From CAVRXQ01 sp963831155 (GTDB taxonomy: Bacteria > Actinomycetota > Acidimicrobiia > Acidimicrobiales > Bog-793): DNA of 64,000 nt. Positions within the stretch are counted from its first letter, which is position 1; every line of letters begins with the position of its first letter. Positions 34,810 to 43,476 of this stretch are shown here, piece by piece. Under the pieces are notes generated by a model, which did no database searches, was not told where the DNA came from, and saw nothing but the letters and a program-made list of their open reading frames with translations. The stretch covers positions 868,001 through 932,000 of the forward strand of contig CAWHOY010000005.1 of the NCBI GenBank assembly GCA_963831155.1, given 5' to 3'. The position numbers and the translations under genes are program-made.

Positions 34810-36539
34810 TTTGAGCCGCCGCGCCGCAACGTCGAAGCCAAGGTCGTCGAAGCAGCAGGCGGGGCGATGTCGAAGCGCCTGAGTGCGTACTGCATGATCT
34901 TTGAAAAGACCGGTGCAGACACCGACCCACCGTAGATCGGTGTCGGGTGGTTCAAGACCACGATGCCCGACAGCTGGGGCGCCTGCGCGGGGACGAAGCC
35001 GACGAAGGTCGCGTTCCAGTCACCGGGCACGTAGCCGAGTCCGGTGGTGTCAGGGACCTGGGCGGTGCCGGTCTTACCTGCCACGGTGTAGCCGGGGATG
35101 TGCGCGAGCACCGCGGTGCCATCCTGCACGACACCTTCAAGCATCGGGACGAGCTGGCGAACCGTCGAAGTGTCGATCACCCGTCGGCCGGGTTGCGTGG
35201 CGACGAGGTGCTCCACGCCTTTGTCGTTCACGAGCCCTTGGACGAGGCGCGGCGTGACGAAGACGCCGTCGTTGGCGACCGCGTTGTACGCGTCGAGGAT
35301 CTGCAGCGGCGTCACCGCGATCCCGGTCCCGATCGGCACCGAAGCTGCCGACGATCCGTACCAAGTCGCAGGGAAACCGACGATCCCCGCCGACTCGCCC
35401 GGCCAGTTGAGCCCGGTCAGGTGGCCGAAGCCGTAGGAATTCAACGCGTGAAAGAGCCGCTCCTCGCCGAGACGTTGGGCGATCTCGATCGTGCCGACGT
35501 TCGACGACTGGGCGAGGATCTGGGAGACCGGCATTGATTGCGTCGGGTGGAAGTCGGCATCTTGGAACTCGTAGCCCCCGACGTTGATCTGGTAAGGGAC
35601 GGTGAACACCGTCGACGGCGTGATCAGGCCGTCTTGGAGAGCGAACGAAACCGTGGCGAGCTTCATCACCGACCCCGGCTGGTAGACGTTCGTCACGGCG
35701 AGGTTTTCTGGCGCAGAGACGATCACTCCGTGTCGTGCCCGCACGAGATCGACCATCGCCAAGATGGCGCCCGTGTGGACATCCATGATCACCGCGATGC
35801 CGCTGTCCGCGCCGGTCGCACGCATCTGCGCGGCGACATCGCGCTCCGTGTCGACTTGCAACGGTTCGTCGATCGTCAACACGATGCCCGATCCCGCGTG
35901 GGGCGCGACGATGTCGCGCGGTTTCGTCGGAAGCGTGATACCGCCCGGCGCGACCGCCGCAATCTCGCTGCCGGCACGACCGGCAAGCAGCCCGTTGTAC
36001 GCGTACTCGATCCCCGAGTAACCGTCGTTCGCCGAGTTCACGTCGCCGAGGATCGGCTGGAAGACGCCGTCGCCGGAGGTCACACGCTGTTCGACGGGGG
36101 CAAACGTCAGCCCCGAGAAAGCCTCCGCCTCGATCGGTTCGACGACCTTGTCCGAGAGCGATTGCGCGACGACGACGTAGCCGCTCTTTTCCGACAGTTC
36201 ACGCGCGAGCTGCGAGGCGCCGACGTGGAGCAACGGAGCGAGGGCGCTCGCTTCGCGGTCGGGGTGGGAGATCTGGAAATCGTCGGCGATAATGCTCGTG
36301 CGCTGCACCGAGACCGCGAGCACGTCCCCGGTGCTGTCGTAGATTGCGCCCCTCGTCGCCGGCAGAGCGACCTTTTGTTCGACCTCACCGCTCAAGTATG
36401 CGGCGAAGTGCGAACCGTCGAACACCTGGACGAAGAGGAGTCGTATGCCGAGCCCGGCGACAAGGAAGATTGCGACGGCAGAAATTCTTCGAAGCCGGAT
36501 GGTCGACGCGGACGGGCGGCGACGCCGACCTGGGCTCAC
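34806..36539 (-). CDS. ftsI: Septal peptidoglycan transpeptidase FtsI (PBP3)
   Basis: A 577-aa class B penicillin-binding protein with a short basic cytoplasmic tail, one transmembrane helix (about 18-38), a dimerisation domain containing RGAIYDSTGDVLAV (64-77) and the transpeptidase domain: SVMK (290-293, catalytic Ser), SSN (345-347) and KTGT (489-492). No PASTA domains. Works with FtsW, FtsQ and FtsL encoded beside it. Confidence 0.95.
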   Translation of the reverse strand: MSPGRRRRPSASTIRLRRISAVAIFLVAGLGIRLLFVQVFDGSHFAAYLSGEVEQKVALPATRGAIYDSTGDVLAVSVQRTSIIADDFQISHPDREASALAPLLHVGASQLARELSEKSGYVVVAQSLSDKVVEPIEAEAFSGLTFAPVEQRVTSGDGVFQPILGDVNSANDGYSGIEYAYNGLLAGRAGSEIAAVAPGGITLPTKPRDIVAPHAGSGIVLTIDEPLQVDTERDVAAQMRATGADSGIAVIMDVHTGAILAMVDLVRARHGVIVSAPENLAVTNVYQPGSVMKLATVSFALQDGLITPSTVFTVPYQINVGGYEFQDADFHPTQSMPVSQILAQSSNVGTIEIAQRLGEERLFHALNSYGFGHLTGLNWPGESAGIVGFPATWYGSSAASVPIGTGIAVTPLQILDAYNAVANDGVFVTPRLVQGLVNDKGVEHLVATQPGRRVIDTSTVRQLVPMLEGVVQDGTAVLAHIPGYTVAGKTGTAQVPDTTGLGYVPGDWNATFVGFVPAQAPQLSGIVVLNHPTPIYGGSVSAPVFSKIMQYALRRFDIAPPAASTTLASTLRRGGSK

Positions 36540-36970
36540 CGGCCCGACCTCTTCGCGGCGGCGATCACCGTCGGTCCGGGATTGACCGGTGCGAGGTAGA
36601 TGACAGCTTGCGGTACGACCATTCCGTAGCGCCCTTCGGCGATCTCGACGATGCGCGCCGGCGATTCGAGCTTCGAGAGGGTGAACTCGAGGTTCTGATC
36701 GCGCTCAACAGCGGCAGAGAGCGACTGCTGGGCTCGGTCGAGCTCGACTTGGTGGACAGCGACGAGCGCTTGGCCCGCTGCGACCGCGAACAGCGCGACG
36801 GCAACAAATCCGATCGAGCTGACGACGAGCAGCTGGGTGCGCCGGCGCAACGTCCGACGGTTGGGCGCGTTGTGGTCGACGAGCGTGGACCGGTGCTGCG
36901 CGCGTGCTTTTGGCGAGCCGGTGTCGTGGCGCGTGCGCGGTGTCGCCGAAAGAGGACGCGCCGCGGCCAT
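36536..36970 (-). CDS. ftsL: FtsL-like divisome protein
   Basis: A 144-aa bitopic protein: Arg-rich tail (1-46), transmembrane helix (about 48-68), a short leucine-zipper-like coiled coil (QALVAVHQVELDRAQQSLSA) and a small C-terminal domain (IVEIAEGRYGMVVPQAVIYL). Sequence conservation in FtsL is low, so the name rests on topology and position between rsmH and ftsI. Its ATG shares one base with the rsmH stop (TGATG). Confidence 0.83.
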   Translation of the reverse strand: MAAARPLSATPRTRHDTGSPKARAQHRSTLVDHNAPNRRTLRRRTQLLVVSSIGFVAVALFAVAAGQALVAVHQVELDRAQQSLSAAVERDQNLEFTLSKLESPARIVEIAEGRYGMVVPQAVIYLAPVNPGPTVIAAAKRSGR

Positions 36971-37941
36971 CAGGACTCGGTCTCCTCGGGTTCTGCTGAG
37001 AGGCGCTCGATGGCGCGCAGGCGCGCCTCGCGCGCTCGTGGGTTGTGCGCCACCTCGTCAGGTCTGGGACGCTCTGCCCCCTTAGTCAGCACGCGGGCCC
37101 GCGGCGTCGCGCCGCAGGTACAGGGCAACCCCGGCGGGCACGTGCAGTTCGCGGTCGACCAGGAACGGAAACGCCGCTTCACGATGCGGTCCTCGCCAGA
37201 GTGATACGAGATGACGACGATCCGTCCTGCGGGTGCGACGAGCTCGATGCTCTTGTCGAGCGCCACCTCGAGCACGCTGAGTTCGTTATTGACGGCGACG
37301 CGCAGCGCCTGGAAGACCCTTCGCGCCGGGTGCCCGCGACGGCGGTGCGCGGCCGGGACCGCGTCGGAAACGACCGCCGCGAGTTCTCCGGTCGTGGCGA
37401 TCGGGCGGTGTCGCACGATGGCATCGGCGATGCGCCTTGCGAACCGCTGCTCGCCGTGCAAGCGGAACAGCTCAACGAGTTCCGCGACGTCGGCGGCATT
37501 GACGAGGTCGCCCGCGGACGTCGGCGCGTGGAGATCCATGCGCATATCGAGTGGACCCTCGAGGCGGTAGCTGAATCCCCGCCGCGGCTCGTCGAGCTGG
37601 TGGGAGCTGACGCCGAGGTCAAACAGAACGGCCGAGATGCTGCCTTCTGGCGCGAGGCCCGATTGCGGGAGGGAGGCGAGGATCGTGTCGAGCTCGTCGA
37701 AGCGGCCGTGGCGGACGATCGCCCGTCCGCCGAAGGCACCGAGGCGTTCGTCTGCGGCGACGAGCGCCTCCTCGTCCTGGTCGATCCCGACGAGAACGAC
37801 GTCGCGCCGATCCTCGAGGATCGCCGCGGCGTGGCCGCCACCACCCACCGTCGCGTCGACGACGACGCCCGGAGGGCAGGGGCGGAGGAGTTCGAGGACC
37901 TCGTCGACCATCACTGCCGCGTGGAAGGTTTCCTGGCTCAT
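36970..37941 (-). CDS. rsmH: 16S rRNA (cytosine1402-N4)-methyltransferase
   Basis: A 323-aa SAM-dependent methyltransferase. SAM loop DATVGGGGHAAAIL, LFDLGVSSHQLDEPRRGFSY, AVNNELSVLE and VISYHSGEDRIVK are family blocks; the C-terminal part has a Cys-rich insert (CTCPPGLPCTCG). ATG 37941 has an excellent Shine-Dalgarno GGGGAG at 6 nt spacing. Both the Shine-Dalgarno and the ATG lie in one arm of a 28-34-bp inverted repeat (37927-38065), so translation may be gated by RNA folding. Confidence 0.95.
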   Translation of the reverse strand: MSQETFHAAVMVDEVLELLRPCPPGVVVDATVGGGGHAAAILEDRRDVVLVGIDQDEEALVAADERLGAFGGRAIVRHGRFDELDTILASLPQSGLAPEGSISAVLFDLGVSSHQLDEPRRGFSYRLEGPLDMRMDLHAPTSAGDLVNAADVAELVELFRLHGEQRFARRIADAIVRHRPIATTGELAAVVSDAVPAAHRRRGHPARRVFQALRVAVNNELSVLEVALDKSIELVAPAGRIVVISYHSGEDRIVKRRFRSWSTANCTCPPGLPCTCGATPRARVLTKGAERPRPDEVAHNPRAREARLRAIERLSAEPEETES

Positions 37942-38065
37942 CCGCAGCTCCCCGACCGCGTCCGGGGCGAAGGGAACCCCGTCAAGCGGATGGAGATGAG
38001 CGGAGAGGGGTGGATGCTGACCATCAGCAAGCGCAGCCGGGGAGCTGCGGATGGGCCAGGAAACC
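37927..38065 (-). repeat. Long inverted repeat covering the rsmH ribosome-binding site and start
   Basis: The arm 37927-37954 is the inverted copy of 38038-38065: 28 bp with one mismatch. Extending inward to 37960 and 38032 gives 34 bp with two more changes that are both G-U compatible in the minus-strand transcript. The spacer is 71 nt. In the mraZ-rsmH mRNA the downstream arm contains the rsmH GGGGAG and ATG, so the hairpin would hide them. Within the spacer a GCTGA/TCAGC hairpin and a CGGGG/CCCCG hairpin are also possible. Confidence 0.85.
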
Positions 38066-38138
38066 CCGGTGGTAAAAGGCGAACCGAGCGCGTCGAGCGA
38101 CACCGCTGGGAAGGCGGCTGGCGGACGGTCACGGGTGA

Positions 38139-38534
38139 TCAACTCGCGAGTTCCTTCGAAGCCCAGCGAACGGGTGACCACAGCTCGACGTGGTCGTAGA
38201 CACCGATCACAATCACTTCGCGCTCCAGGGCCGCGTAGTCCCGCAGCTCGGCGGCGATCAGGATCCGACCCTGGGTGTCTTGCTCTATCTCTGCCACCTT
38301 GGCGGACCACTCCCGCATCGCGTTGCGCGACGCGGTGTCGACCGCTTGGGACTGGCGGGTCTCGATTTCTTCTTGGAAGGTCCCAATCGGCCACAACGCG
38401 AGGCAGTGCTCCAGGTGCGCCGTGAGAAAAAAACGTGCGCCGAGCCTGTTCCGCAGGCGCGACGGGAGGATCAACCGGCCCTTGGTGTCGAGGGAGTGGT
38501 CGTACCTCCCAAAAAAGCTGGACTCGGGGCCCAA
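38139..38534 (-). CDS. mraZ: Transcriptional regulator MraZ
   Basis: A 131-aa AbrB-fold DNA-binding protein with two repeats: FFGRYDHSLDTKGRLILPSRLR (7-28) and IEQDTQGRILIAAELRDYAAL. MraZ represses or modulates its own dcw promoter. The start is TTG at 38534 with AGGAGGG 9 nt upstream; there is no ATG before the conserved GRYDHSLD. A 197-bp gap containing the inverted repeat separates it from rsmH. Autoregulation is suggested by direct repeats at 38593-38612. Confidence 0.92.
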   Translation of the reverse strand: MGPESSFFGRYDHSLDTKGRLILPSRLRNRLGARFFLTAHLEHCLALWPIGTFQEEIETRQSQAVDTASRNAMREWSAKVAEIEQDTQGRILIAAELRDYAALEREVIVIGVYDHVELWSPVRWASKELAS

Positions 38535-38592
38535 CGTGACGATCCCTCCTGGAGGCCACCGCGGCGATCGGTCCGACCGCCCCTCTCCCTAG

Positions 38593-38637
38593 CCCTCCAC
38601 TTCGCGCCACTTTAAGACGGTTACCCGCCACGGTCAA
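38593..38637 (-). promoter_or_regulatory. dcw/mraZ promoter with MraZ-box-like direct repeats
   Basis: On the minus strand TTGACC (38637-38632), a 17-nt spacer and TAAAGT (38614-38609) form a near-ideal housekeeping promoter. Just downstream, two copies of AAGTGG 10 bp apart (within 38593-38612) overlap the -10 and start region. Known MraZ operators are short direct repeats of a TGGG/GTGG core with about one helical turn spacing, so these are likely operator sites. The leader is about 65-70 nt. Confidence 0.68.
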
Positions 38638-38708
38638 CCACCAGGGTTCGCGTCTGCCACGAAGAGGGCTGGGAATCCGACGAATGGTCACCCGACCCTC
38701 TGGTGTGA

Positions 38709-38735
38709 CGAAGCCCGGCCAGAGGCCGGGCTTCG
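38709..38735 (-). terminator. Hairpin terminator after pntB
   Basis: Perfect 12-bp stem CGAAGCCCGGCC / GGCCGGGCTTCG with loop AGA, 22 bp past the pntB stop and upstream of the mraZ promoter. There is no U-tract, which is common in GC-rich Actinobacteria. It would insulate the dcw cluster from the pnt operon. Confidence 0.75.
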
Positions 38736-38756
38736 AGCGGCGGGGCGCGCGGCCCG

Positions 38757-40184
38757 TCAGTCTGCGCCGACGAGTGTCTTCACCGCTGCTGTGATCGCCC
38801 GGAGTCCGGCGAGCGCGTCCGCGAAGAACATTCCGGTCTTTGGGTCGGTGTACAGCTCATTGTCGATCCCGGCGTAGCCGTACCCCATCGATCGCTTGAT
38901 CACGATGATGCTCTTCGCCTTGTCGACGTCGAGGATCGGCATCCCCGAGATCGCGTTGCCGGAACGGCGCGCGGCGGGATTTGTGACGTCGTTCGCCCCA
39001 ATCACCAGGGCGACGTCGGCGCGCGGGAAATCCGGGTTGATCTCTTCCATCGTTCGCAGCTTCTGGTAGGGGACTTCGGCCTCGGCGAGCAGGACGTTCA
39101 TGTGGCCAGGCATCCGCCCGGCGACCGGGTGGATCGCGTAGGTGACGTCAACCCCGCGCTGTTCGAGCAGCACCTCAAGCTCTCTCACAGCGTGCTGCGC
39201 GTGCGCGGCGGCGAGGCCGTAACCGGGGACGATGATCACTTCATTCGCGTAGGCGAGCTGGATCGCAACGTCGTCCGCGGACACCGAGCGCACCTGTCCC
39301 GTCACGCCGGCACCGATCACCGACTGGGTGTCGCCGGTGCCAAAGCCGCCGGCGACGATGTTGAGGATCGAGCGGTTCATCGCGTCAGCCATCAGCTTGG
39401 TGAGGATGCTTCCCGAAGCGCCGACGAGCGCGCCGGCGATGATCAAAGCGTCGTTGTTGATCACGAACCCCGCCATCGCAACGGCCGTGCCGGTGAACGC
39501 GTTAAGCAACGAGATGACGACCGGCATGTCAGCACCGCCGATCGGCATCACCATGAGGACGCCGATGATCAGCGACGCAACCACGATGCCGATCAGCGTC
39601 AAATCGCTCTTCGCGCCGGTAAAGAGATAGCCCGCGCCTGCACACGTCGCCGCGAAGAGCACGAAATTCGCAATCCGTCCTCCGGGCACGACGATCGGTT
39701 GGGAGGGGATGAGGCCCTGGAGCTTTCCTGCGGCGATCACCGACCCGGAGAAGGTGATCGCGCCGATGACGACGTCGAGAACAGTGAAGACCGAGGTGCG
39801 CGCCGGGATCGATGTGTGGGCAATTCCGGCAAGGCGGATGAAGTCGGTGATGGCGACGAGCGCCGCGGCCCCGCCGCCGACGGCGTTGAAAACGCTCACC
39901 AATTGCGGCATGGCGGTCATTTCGACCGATCGTGCCAAGTAGAGGCCAACGCCGGCTCCGACCACACCGCCGATCGCGAGCATCAACCAGCCGACCGTCG
40001 AGATCGTGTCGTTGTACGCGATCAACGCGAGTGTGGCGCCAACCGCGATCGCCATTCCTGCCGCGGAGACCTGGTTGCCGCGATTCGCCGTCGGTGGGGC
40101 GTTCATGAGATGGAGACCGACGACAAAGCACGTCGCCGCAAGCAGATAGATCAGCGTGATCGCGTCGCTGAACGTGCCCATCAC
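38757..40184 (-). CDS. pntB: NAD(P) transhydrogenase subunit beta
   Basis: A 475-aa subunit of the proton-translocating transhydrogenase (NADH + NADP+ to NAD+ + NADPH driven by the proton gradient). About nine transmembrane helices, then the NADP-binding domain III: GYGLAAAHAQHAVRELEVLL, HPVAGRMPGHMNVLLAEA, LVIGANDVTNPAAR and IVIKRSMGYGYAGIDN. GTG start in a GTGA overlap with pntAb. Followed by a clear hairpin terminator. Confidence 0.95.
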   Translation of the reverse strand: MMGTFSDAITLIYLLAATCFVVGLHLMNAPPTANRGNQVSAAGMAIAVGATLALIAYNDTISTVGWLMLAIGGVVGAGVGLYLARSVEMTAMPQLVSVFNAVGGGAAALVAITDFIRLAGIAHTSIPARTSVFTVLDVVIGAITFSGSVIAAGKLQGLIPSQPIVVPGGRIANFVLFAATCAGAGYLFTGAKSDLTLIGIVVASLIIGVLMVMPIGGADMPVVISLLNAFTGTAVAMAGFVINNDALIIAGALVGASGSILTKLMADAMNRSILNIVAGGFGTGDTQSVIGAGVTGQVRSVSADDVAIQLAYANEVIIVPGYGLAAAHAQHAVRELEVLLEQRGVDVTYAIHPVAGRMPGHMNVLLAEAEVPYQKLRTMEEINPDFPRADVALVIGANDVTNPAARRSGNAISGMPILDVDKAKSIIVIKRSMGYGYAGIDNELYTDPKTGMFFADALAGLRAITAAVKTLVGAD

Positions 40185-40507
40185 GCAGCCTTCTCTTCGG
40201 CGCTCGCGGGTTTGTCCGTCTTCACCGGCCGGCGGATGAACATCTGCAGCATCCTGCCGGTGACGGCGTACCCGCCGACGACGTTCATTCCCGCAAAGAC
40301 CGCGGCGATGAACGCGAGGACGTAGCCAACCGTCGAATGCGCCGTCGACGCTATGAGGAATGCCCCGACGATGACGACGCCGTGGATCGAGTTCGCGGCC
40401 GACATCAACGGCGTGTGCAACGTCTGGGGGACTTTCGAGATGACTTCGAACCCGACGAGGATGCTGAGGACAAAGATCGTGATGTCCGTGATCAAACTGG
40501 TGCTCAT
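40181..40507 (-). CDS. pntAb: NAD(P) transhydrogenase subunit alpha, membrane part
   Basis: A 108-aa membrane subunit with three to four helices (IFVLSILVGFEVISKVPQTLHTPLMS, GVVIVGAFL and VLAFIAAVFAGMNVVGGYAVTGRML). It is the separate C-terminal domain of PntA, as in mycobacteria and Rhodospirillum. 3 bp after pntAa and overlapping pntB by 4 bp. Confidence 0.93.
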   Translation of the reverse strand: MSTSLITDITIFVLSILVGFEVISKVPQTLHTPLMSAANSIHGVVIVGAFLIASTAHSTVGYVLAFIAAVFAGMNVVGGYAVTGRMLQMFIRRPVKTDKPASAEEKAA

Positions 40508-40510
40508 CGT

Positions 40511-41752
40511 TCAGCTCCCTGATGTCTGAGAGGCGGTGCCCACCGAGCCGAGGCGCGCCTTTGTCGCTTCGTTGACCACTGCGCCGTCGTGGGTGACGAC
40601 GACACCTTTTTGGATCTCGTCGTCGAGATCGACCACGAACTTTCCTTCGCTGATGAAATGCCCGACGAGCGCACTGATGTTGTGCGAATACGTCATCGAT
40701 GCCCCCATTCCCATCGTCGCCGCGAGATTCTGCGCGCCGATGATCGTCACTCCCCCGTCGGTGACGAATGTTTCGCCGGGTCTCGAGGTTTCGACATTGC
40801 CACCGAGCGCACTCGAACCCATGTCGACGATCACCGACCCGGGTTTCATGGCACCGATGGCGTCCTTCGTAACGAGCACGGGGGGGCGTTGGCCCGGAAC
40901 CTGGGCGGTCGTGATTACGACATCGTGCTTCGCGATGTGCCCGTTCAACTCGTCTTGGAGGGCCTTTGTCTCCTCCTCGCTGAGCGTGCGCGCATATCCG
41001 CCTTCACCGGCCGCGTCGGTGACCGCCGTCAGCTCGATGAAGCGACCACCGAGGGATTCCACCTGCTCTTTCGCGTCCGGTCGGACGTCGTAGCCGCGCA
41101 CGACGGCGCCGAGTCGGTGCGCAGTGGCGATCGCCTGGAGGCCGGCGACCCCGGCGCCGAGGACAAGGACCTCTGCTGGACGCGCCGTACCCGCCGCGGT
41201 CATGAGAAGCGGGAAGTAGCGCGTGAAGGTGCTCGCGCCCAACAGTGCCGCCTTGTATCCGGCGATGCTCGACTGGGAGCTCAGCGCGTCCATCGACTGC
41301 GCACGGGACAAGGTCCGGGGCAGCAGATCGAGGCTCACCCCGGTCGCCCCCCGCGCGGCGAGAGTCTGCGCGTAACCGGGATCTACGAGAGGCTCCAGCA
41401 TCCCAACGAGGACCTGGCCGGCGCCGAGAGCGCGCAGGTCGTGCTCGTCGGGTCGGGTCACACAGAGGACGACGTTCGATCGCGACAGGCATTCCGAGCG
41501 GTCGACGATCACCGCGCCCGCTTGCACGTATGACTCGTCTGGGAAGAACGAACGCGCGCCAGCGCCTTTCTCGACGACAACATCCATGGACAGGGCGCTG
41601 AGTTTGGCGATGTCCTCGGGTACGAGCGCGACCCGCCGTTCGTCGCTGGAGCGCTCACGCAGCACGCCAGCCGTCAGTGACCCCCGGACCGATGGATTAG
41701 GCCCCTCGCCGGCGACCTCCTCGGCCTCCGACGGACCCGACTGCTCGGACAT
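40511..41752 (-). CDS. pntAa: NAD(P) transhydrogenase subunit alpha, NAD-binding part
   Basis: A 413-aa soluble domain I subunit. AlaDH/PNT N-terminal block (RERSSDERRVALVPEDIAKL), Rossmann motif VLGAGVAGLQAIATAHRLGA, the RQD-type loop region SSIAGYKAALLG and GQNLAATM-like GAQNLAATMGMGASMTY. ATG 41752 has GGAGG 6 nt upstream. A 95-bp gap from the por flavoprotein gene could hold its own promoter, but same-strand context also allows read-through from por. Confidence 0.94.
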   Translation of the reverse strand: MSEQSGPSEAEEVAGEGPNPSVRGSLTAGVLRERSSDERRVALVPEDIAKLSALSMDVVVEKGAGARSFFPDESYVQAGAVIVDRSECLSRSNVVLCVTRPDEHDLRALGAGQVLVGMLEPLVDPGYAQTLAARGATGVSLDLLPRTLSRAQSMDALSSQSSIAGYKAALLGASTFTRYFPLLMTAAGTARPAEVLVLGAGVAGLQAIATAHRLGAVVRGYDVRPDAKEQVESLGGRFIELTAVTDAAGEGGYARTLSEEETKALQDELNGHIAKHDVVITTAQVPGQRPPVLVTKDAIGAMKPGSVIVDMGSSALGGNVETSRPGETFVTDGGVTIIGAQNLAATMGMGASMTYSHNISALVGHFISEGKFVVDLDDEIQKGVVVTHDGAVVNEATKARLGSVGTASQTSGS

Positions 41753-41847
41753 CGTCTTCCTCCCCACCACCGGGTTCCCGGCACGTTTATGTTCGCGAAA
41801 CCGGTCGGTGCTCCCGTCTCCGCGCGAACTGCACGAATCCGAGCCAA

Positions 41848-43476
41848 TTAGATCAGCTCGGGCACCATCTCGATCGCGCCACACGGGCACTCTGCGACGC
41901 AGATCCCGCAACCCTTGCAGTAGTCGTAGTTGAACTCGTAGCGGCTGCCTGGCCCAAGCTTAGATACGGCATTATCTGGGCAAACTCCGTAACAGTTGTC
42001 GCACTCGAAGCAGTTGCCGCACGACATGCACCGCCGCGCCTCGAAGAGCGCGTTCGACTCGTCGAGGCCGAACACAACCTCTTCAAAGGTGCTCTCTCGT
42101 CGGGCGAGCTCGAGCTCTCTCTGGACGCGCTTTGGTGCATCGGAGTAGTACCAGGTGTTCAGGTGCTCGAAGCTCGCGAGCTCGGGCCGATCGTGGCTGA
42201 CGGATTCAGCCCCTTTCAGCCAGCGATCGATTGCGCGAGCCGCTTTCTTTCCGTGACCGATCGCGACGGTCGCGGTGCGCTCCGCTGGCACCATGTCACC
42301 GCCGGCAAAGACCCCGGGATGGCCGGTCATCATGTTCGCGTCGACCTGCACGGTGCCGTCTTCGATCGAGACGTCATCAAGGCGCGCGAGACCCGAGAGA
42401 TCGGCTTGCTGGCCGAGGGCGAGCACGATCGAGTCGGCGCCGAGTTCGCTGAATTCGCCCGTCGGCCGCGGGAACCCCGTCTCGTCGAGTTCCATCTTCT
42501 CGACAAGGACCTTGCCGGGGGAGAAATGGGCGATCGTCGAGAGCCACCGTACGGTCACGCCTTCTGTGAGCGCTTCTTCGAATTCGACCTCGTGCGCAGG
42601 CATCTTGTGCCGGTTCCGCCGGTAGACGACCACCGCTTCGGTTGCGCCGAGACGACGGGCGGTCCGAGCGGCATCCATCGCCGTGTCGCCGCCGCCATAG
42701 ACGACGACGCGTTGTCCGATCTCGAAGGGTTCGTCGTCCTCGGTCGCCCGCAGCAAATCGAGCGCGTCGATGATGTGCGAAGTGTCAGCAGCGGGGATCT
42801 CGGTTCGATGCGAAAGCTGAGCGCCAAACGCCAGGTACGCGGCGTCGAAGTGCCCATCGACCATTTTTTTCTGCACGTCTGAGACCCGATGATCACATGT
42901 GATCGAGACCCCGAGTTCTTTGATCCGCGCGATCTCTGCATCGAGGATGCCGCGAGGCAGTCGATAGCGCGGGATGCCGTAACGCAGCATCCCACCAGGG
43001 GCCGAGGAGGCCTCGAGGATCTCGACGTGGTGACCGAGCCGCGCGAGATGGTACGCGACGGAGAGGCCCGAGGGACCCGAACCGACGACGAGCACGCGTT
43101 TTCCAGTTCTTTGAGTTGGCGCGTCGAACGACCAACCCTTTTCAATCGCGTTGTCACCGAGAAAGCGTTCGACGGCGTGGATCCCGACCGCTTCGTCGAG
43201 CTGGCCGCGGTTGCACGCGACCTCGCAGGGATGGAAACAGATGCGACCCGAGATGGCAGGGAGCGGATTCTCCTCGACGATCACGCGCCACGCGGCCTCG
43301 TACTGCGCCTCTTCGGCGAGGTACAGCCAGTGCTGGATGTTCTCCCCCGCCGGGCACGCGTCGTTGCACGGCGGCATCCGATCGACGTAGACGGGTCGCT
43401 CGACGCGCCACGACCCCGTCTTGTTCGCCCGACTCGAGCCGACTTCCAACGTGATCGCGAAATCGTGGTCGCTCAT
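41848..43476 (-). CDS. GltD-like NAD(P)H flavoprotein fused to PorD-type ferredoxin domain
   Basis: A 542-aa fusion. The N-terminal part has the GltD cluster motifs CNDACPAGENIQ and CFHPCEVACNRG, an FAD loop GSGPSGLSVAYHLARLG and an NADP loop GGGDTAMDAARTARRLG. The C-terminal 90 residues hold two [4Fe-4S] ferredoxin motifs (CMSCGNCFECDNCYGVCP and CKGCGICVAECPCG) as in PorD. It lies between porB and the pnt operon, so it probably passes electrons between NAD(P)H and the 2-oxoacid oxidoreductase, replacing separate ferredoxin and reductase. Glutamate synthase is unlikely: no gltB is present. Confidence 0.88.
   Translation of the reverse strand: MSDHDFAITLEVGSSRANKTGSWRVERPVYVDRMPPCNDACPAGENIQHWLYLAEEAQYEAAWRVIVEENPLPAISGRICFHPCEVACNRGQLDEAVGIHAVERFLGDNAIEKGWSFDAPTQRTGKRVLVVGSGPSGLSVAYHLARLGHHVEILEASSAPGGMLRYGIPRYRLPRGILDAEIARIKELGVSITCDHRVSDVQKKMVDGHFDAAYLAFGAQLSHRTEIPAADTSHIIDALDLLRATEDDEPFEIGQRVVVYGGGDTAMDAARTARRLGATEAVVVYRRNRHKMPAHEVEFEEALTEGVTVRWLSTIAHFSPGKVLVEKMELDETGFPRPTGEFSELGADSIVLALGQQADLSGLARLDDVSIEDGTVQVDANMMTGHPGVFAGGDMVPAERTATVAIGHGKKAARAIDRWLKGAESVSHDRPELASFEHLNTWYYSDAPKRVQRELELARRESTFEEVVFGLDESNALFEARRCMSCGNCFECDNCYGVCPDNAVSKLGPGSRYEFNYDYCKGCGICVAECPCGAIEMVPELI

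Noticed and set aside
41848..43476. Glutamate synthase small subunit
   Set aside because: GltD-like motifs are present but there is no gltB; the PorD-type C-terminus and position next to porB fit a POR electron-transfer subunit better.
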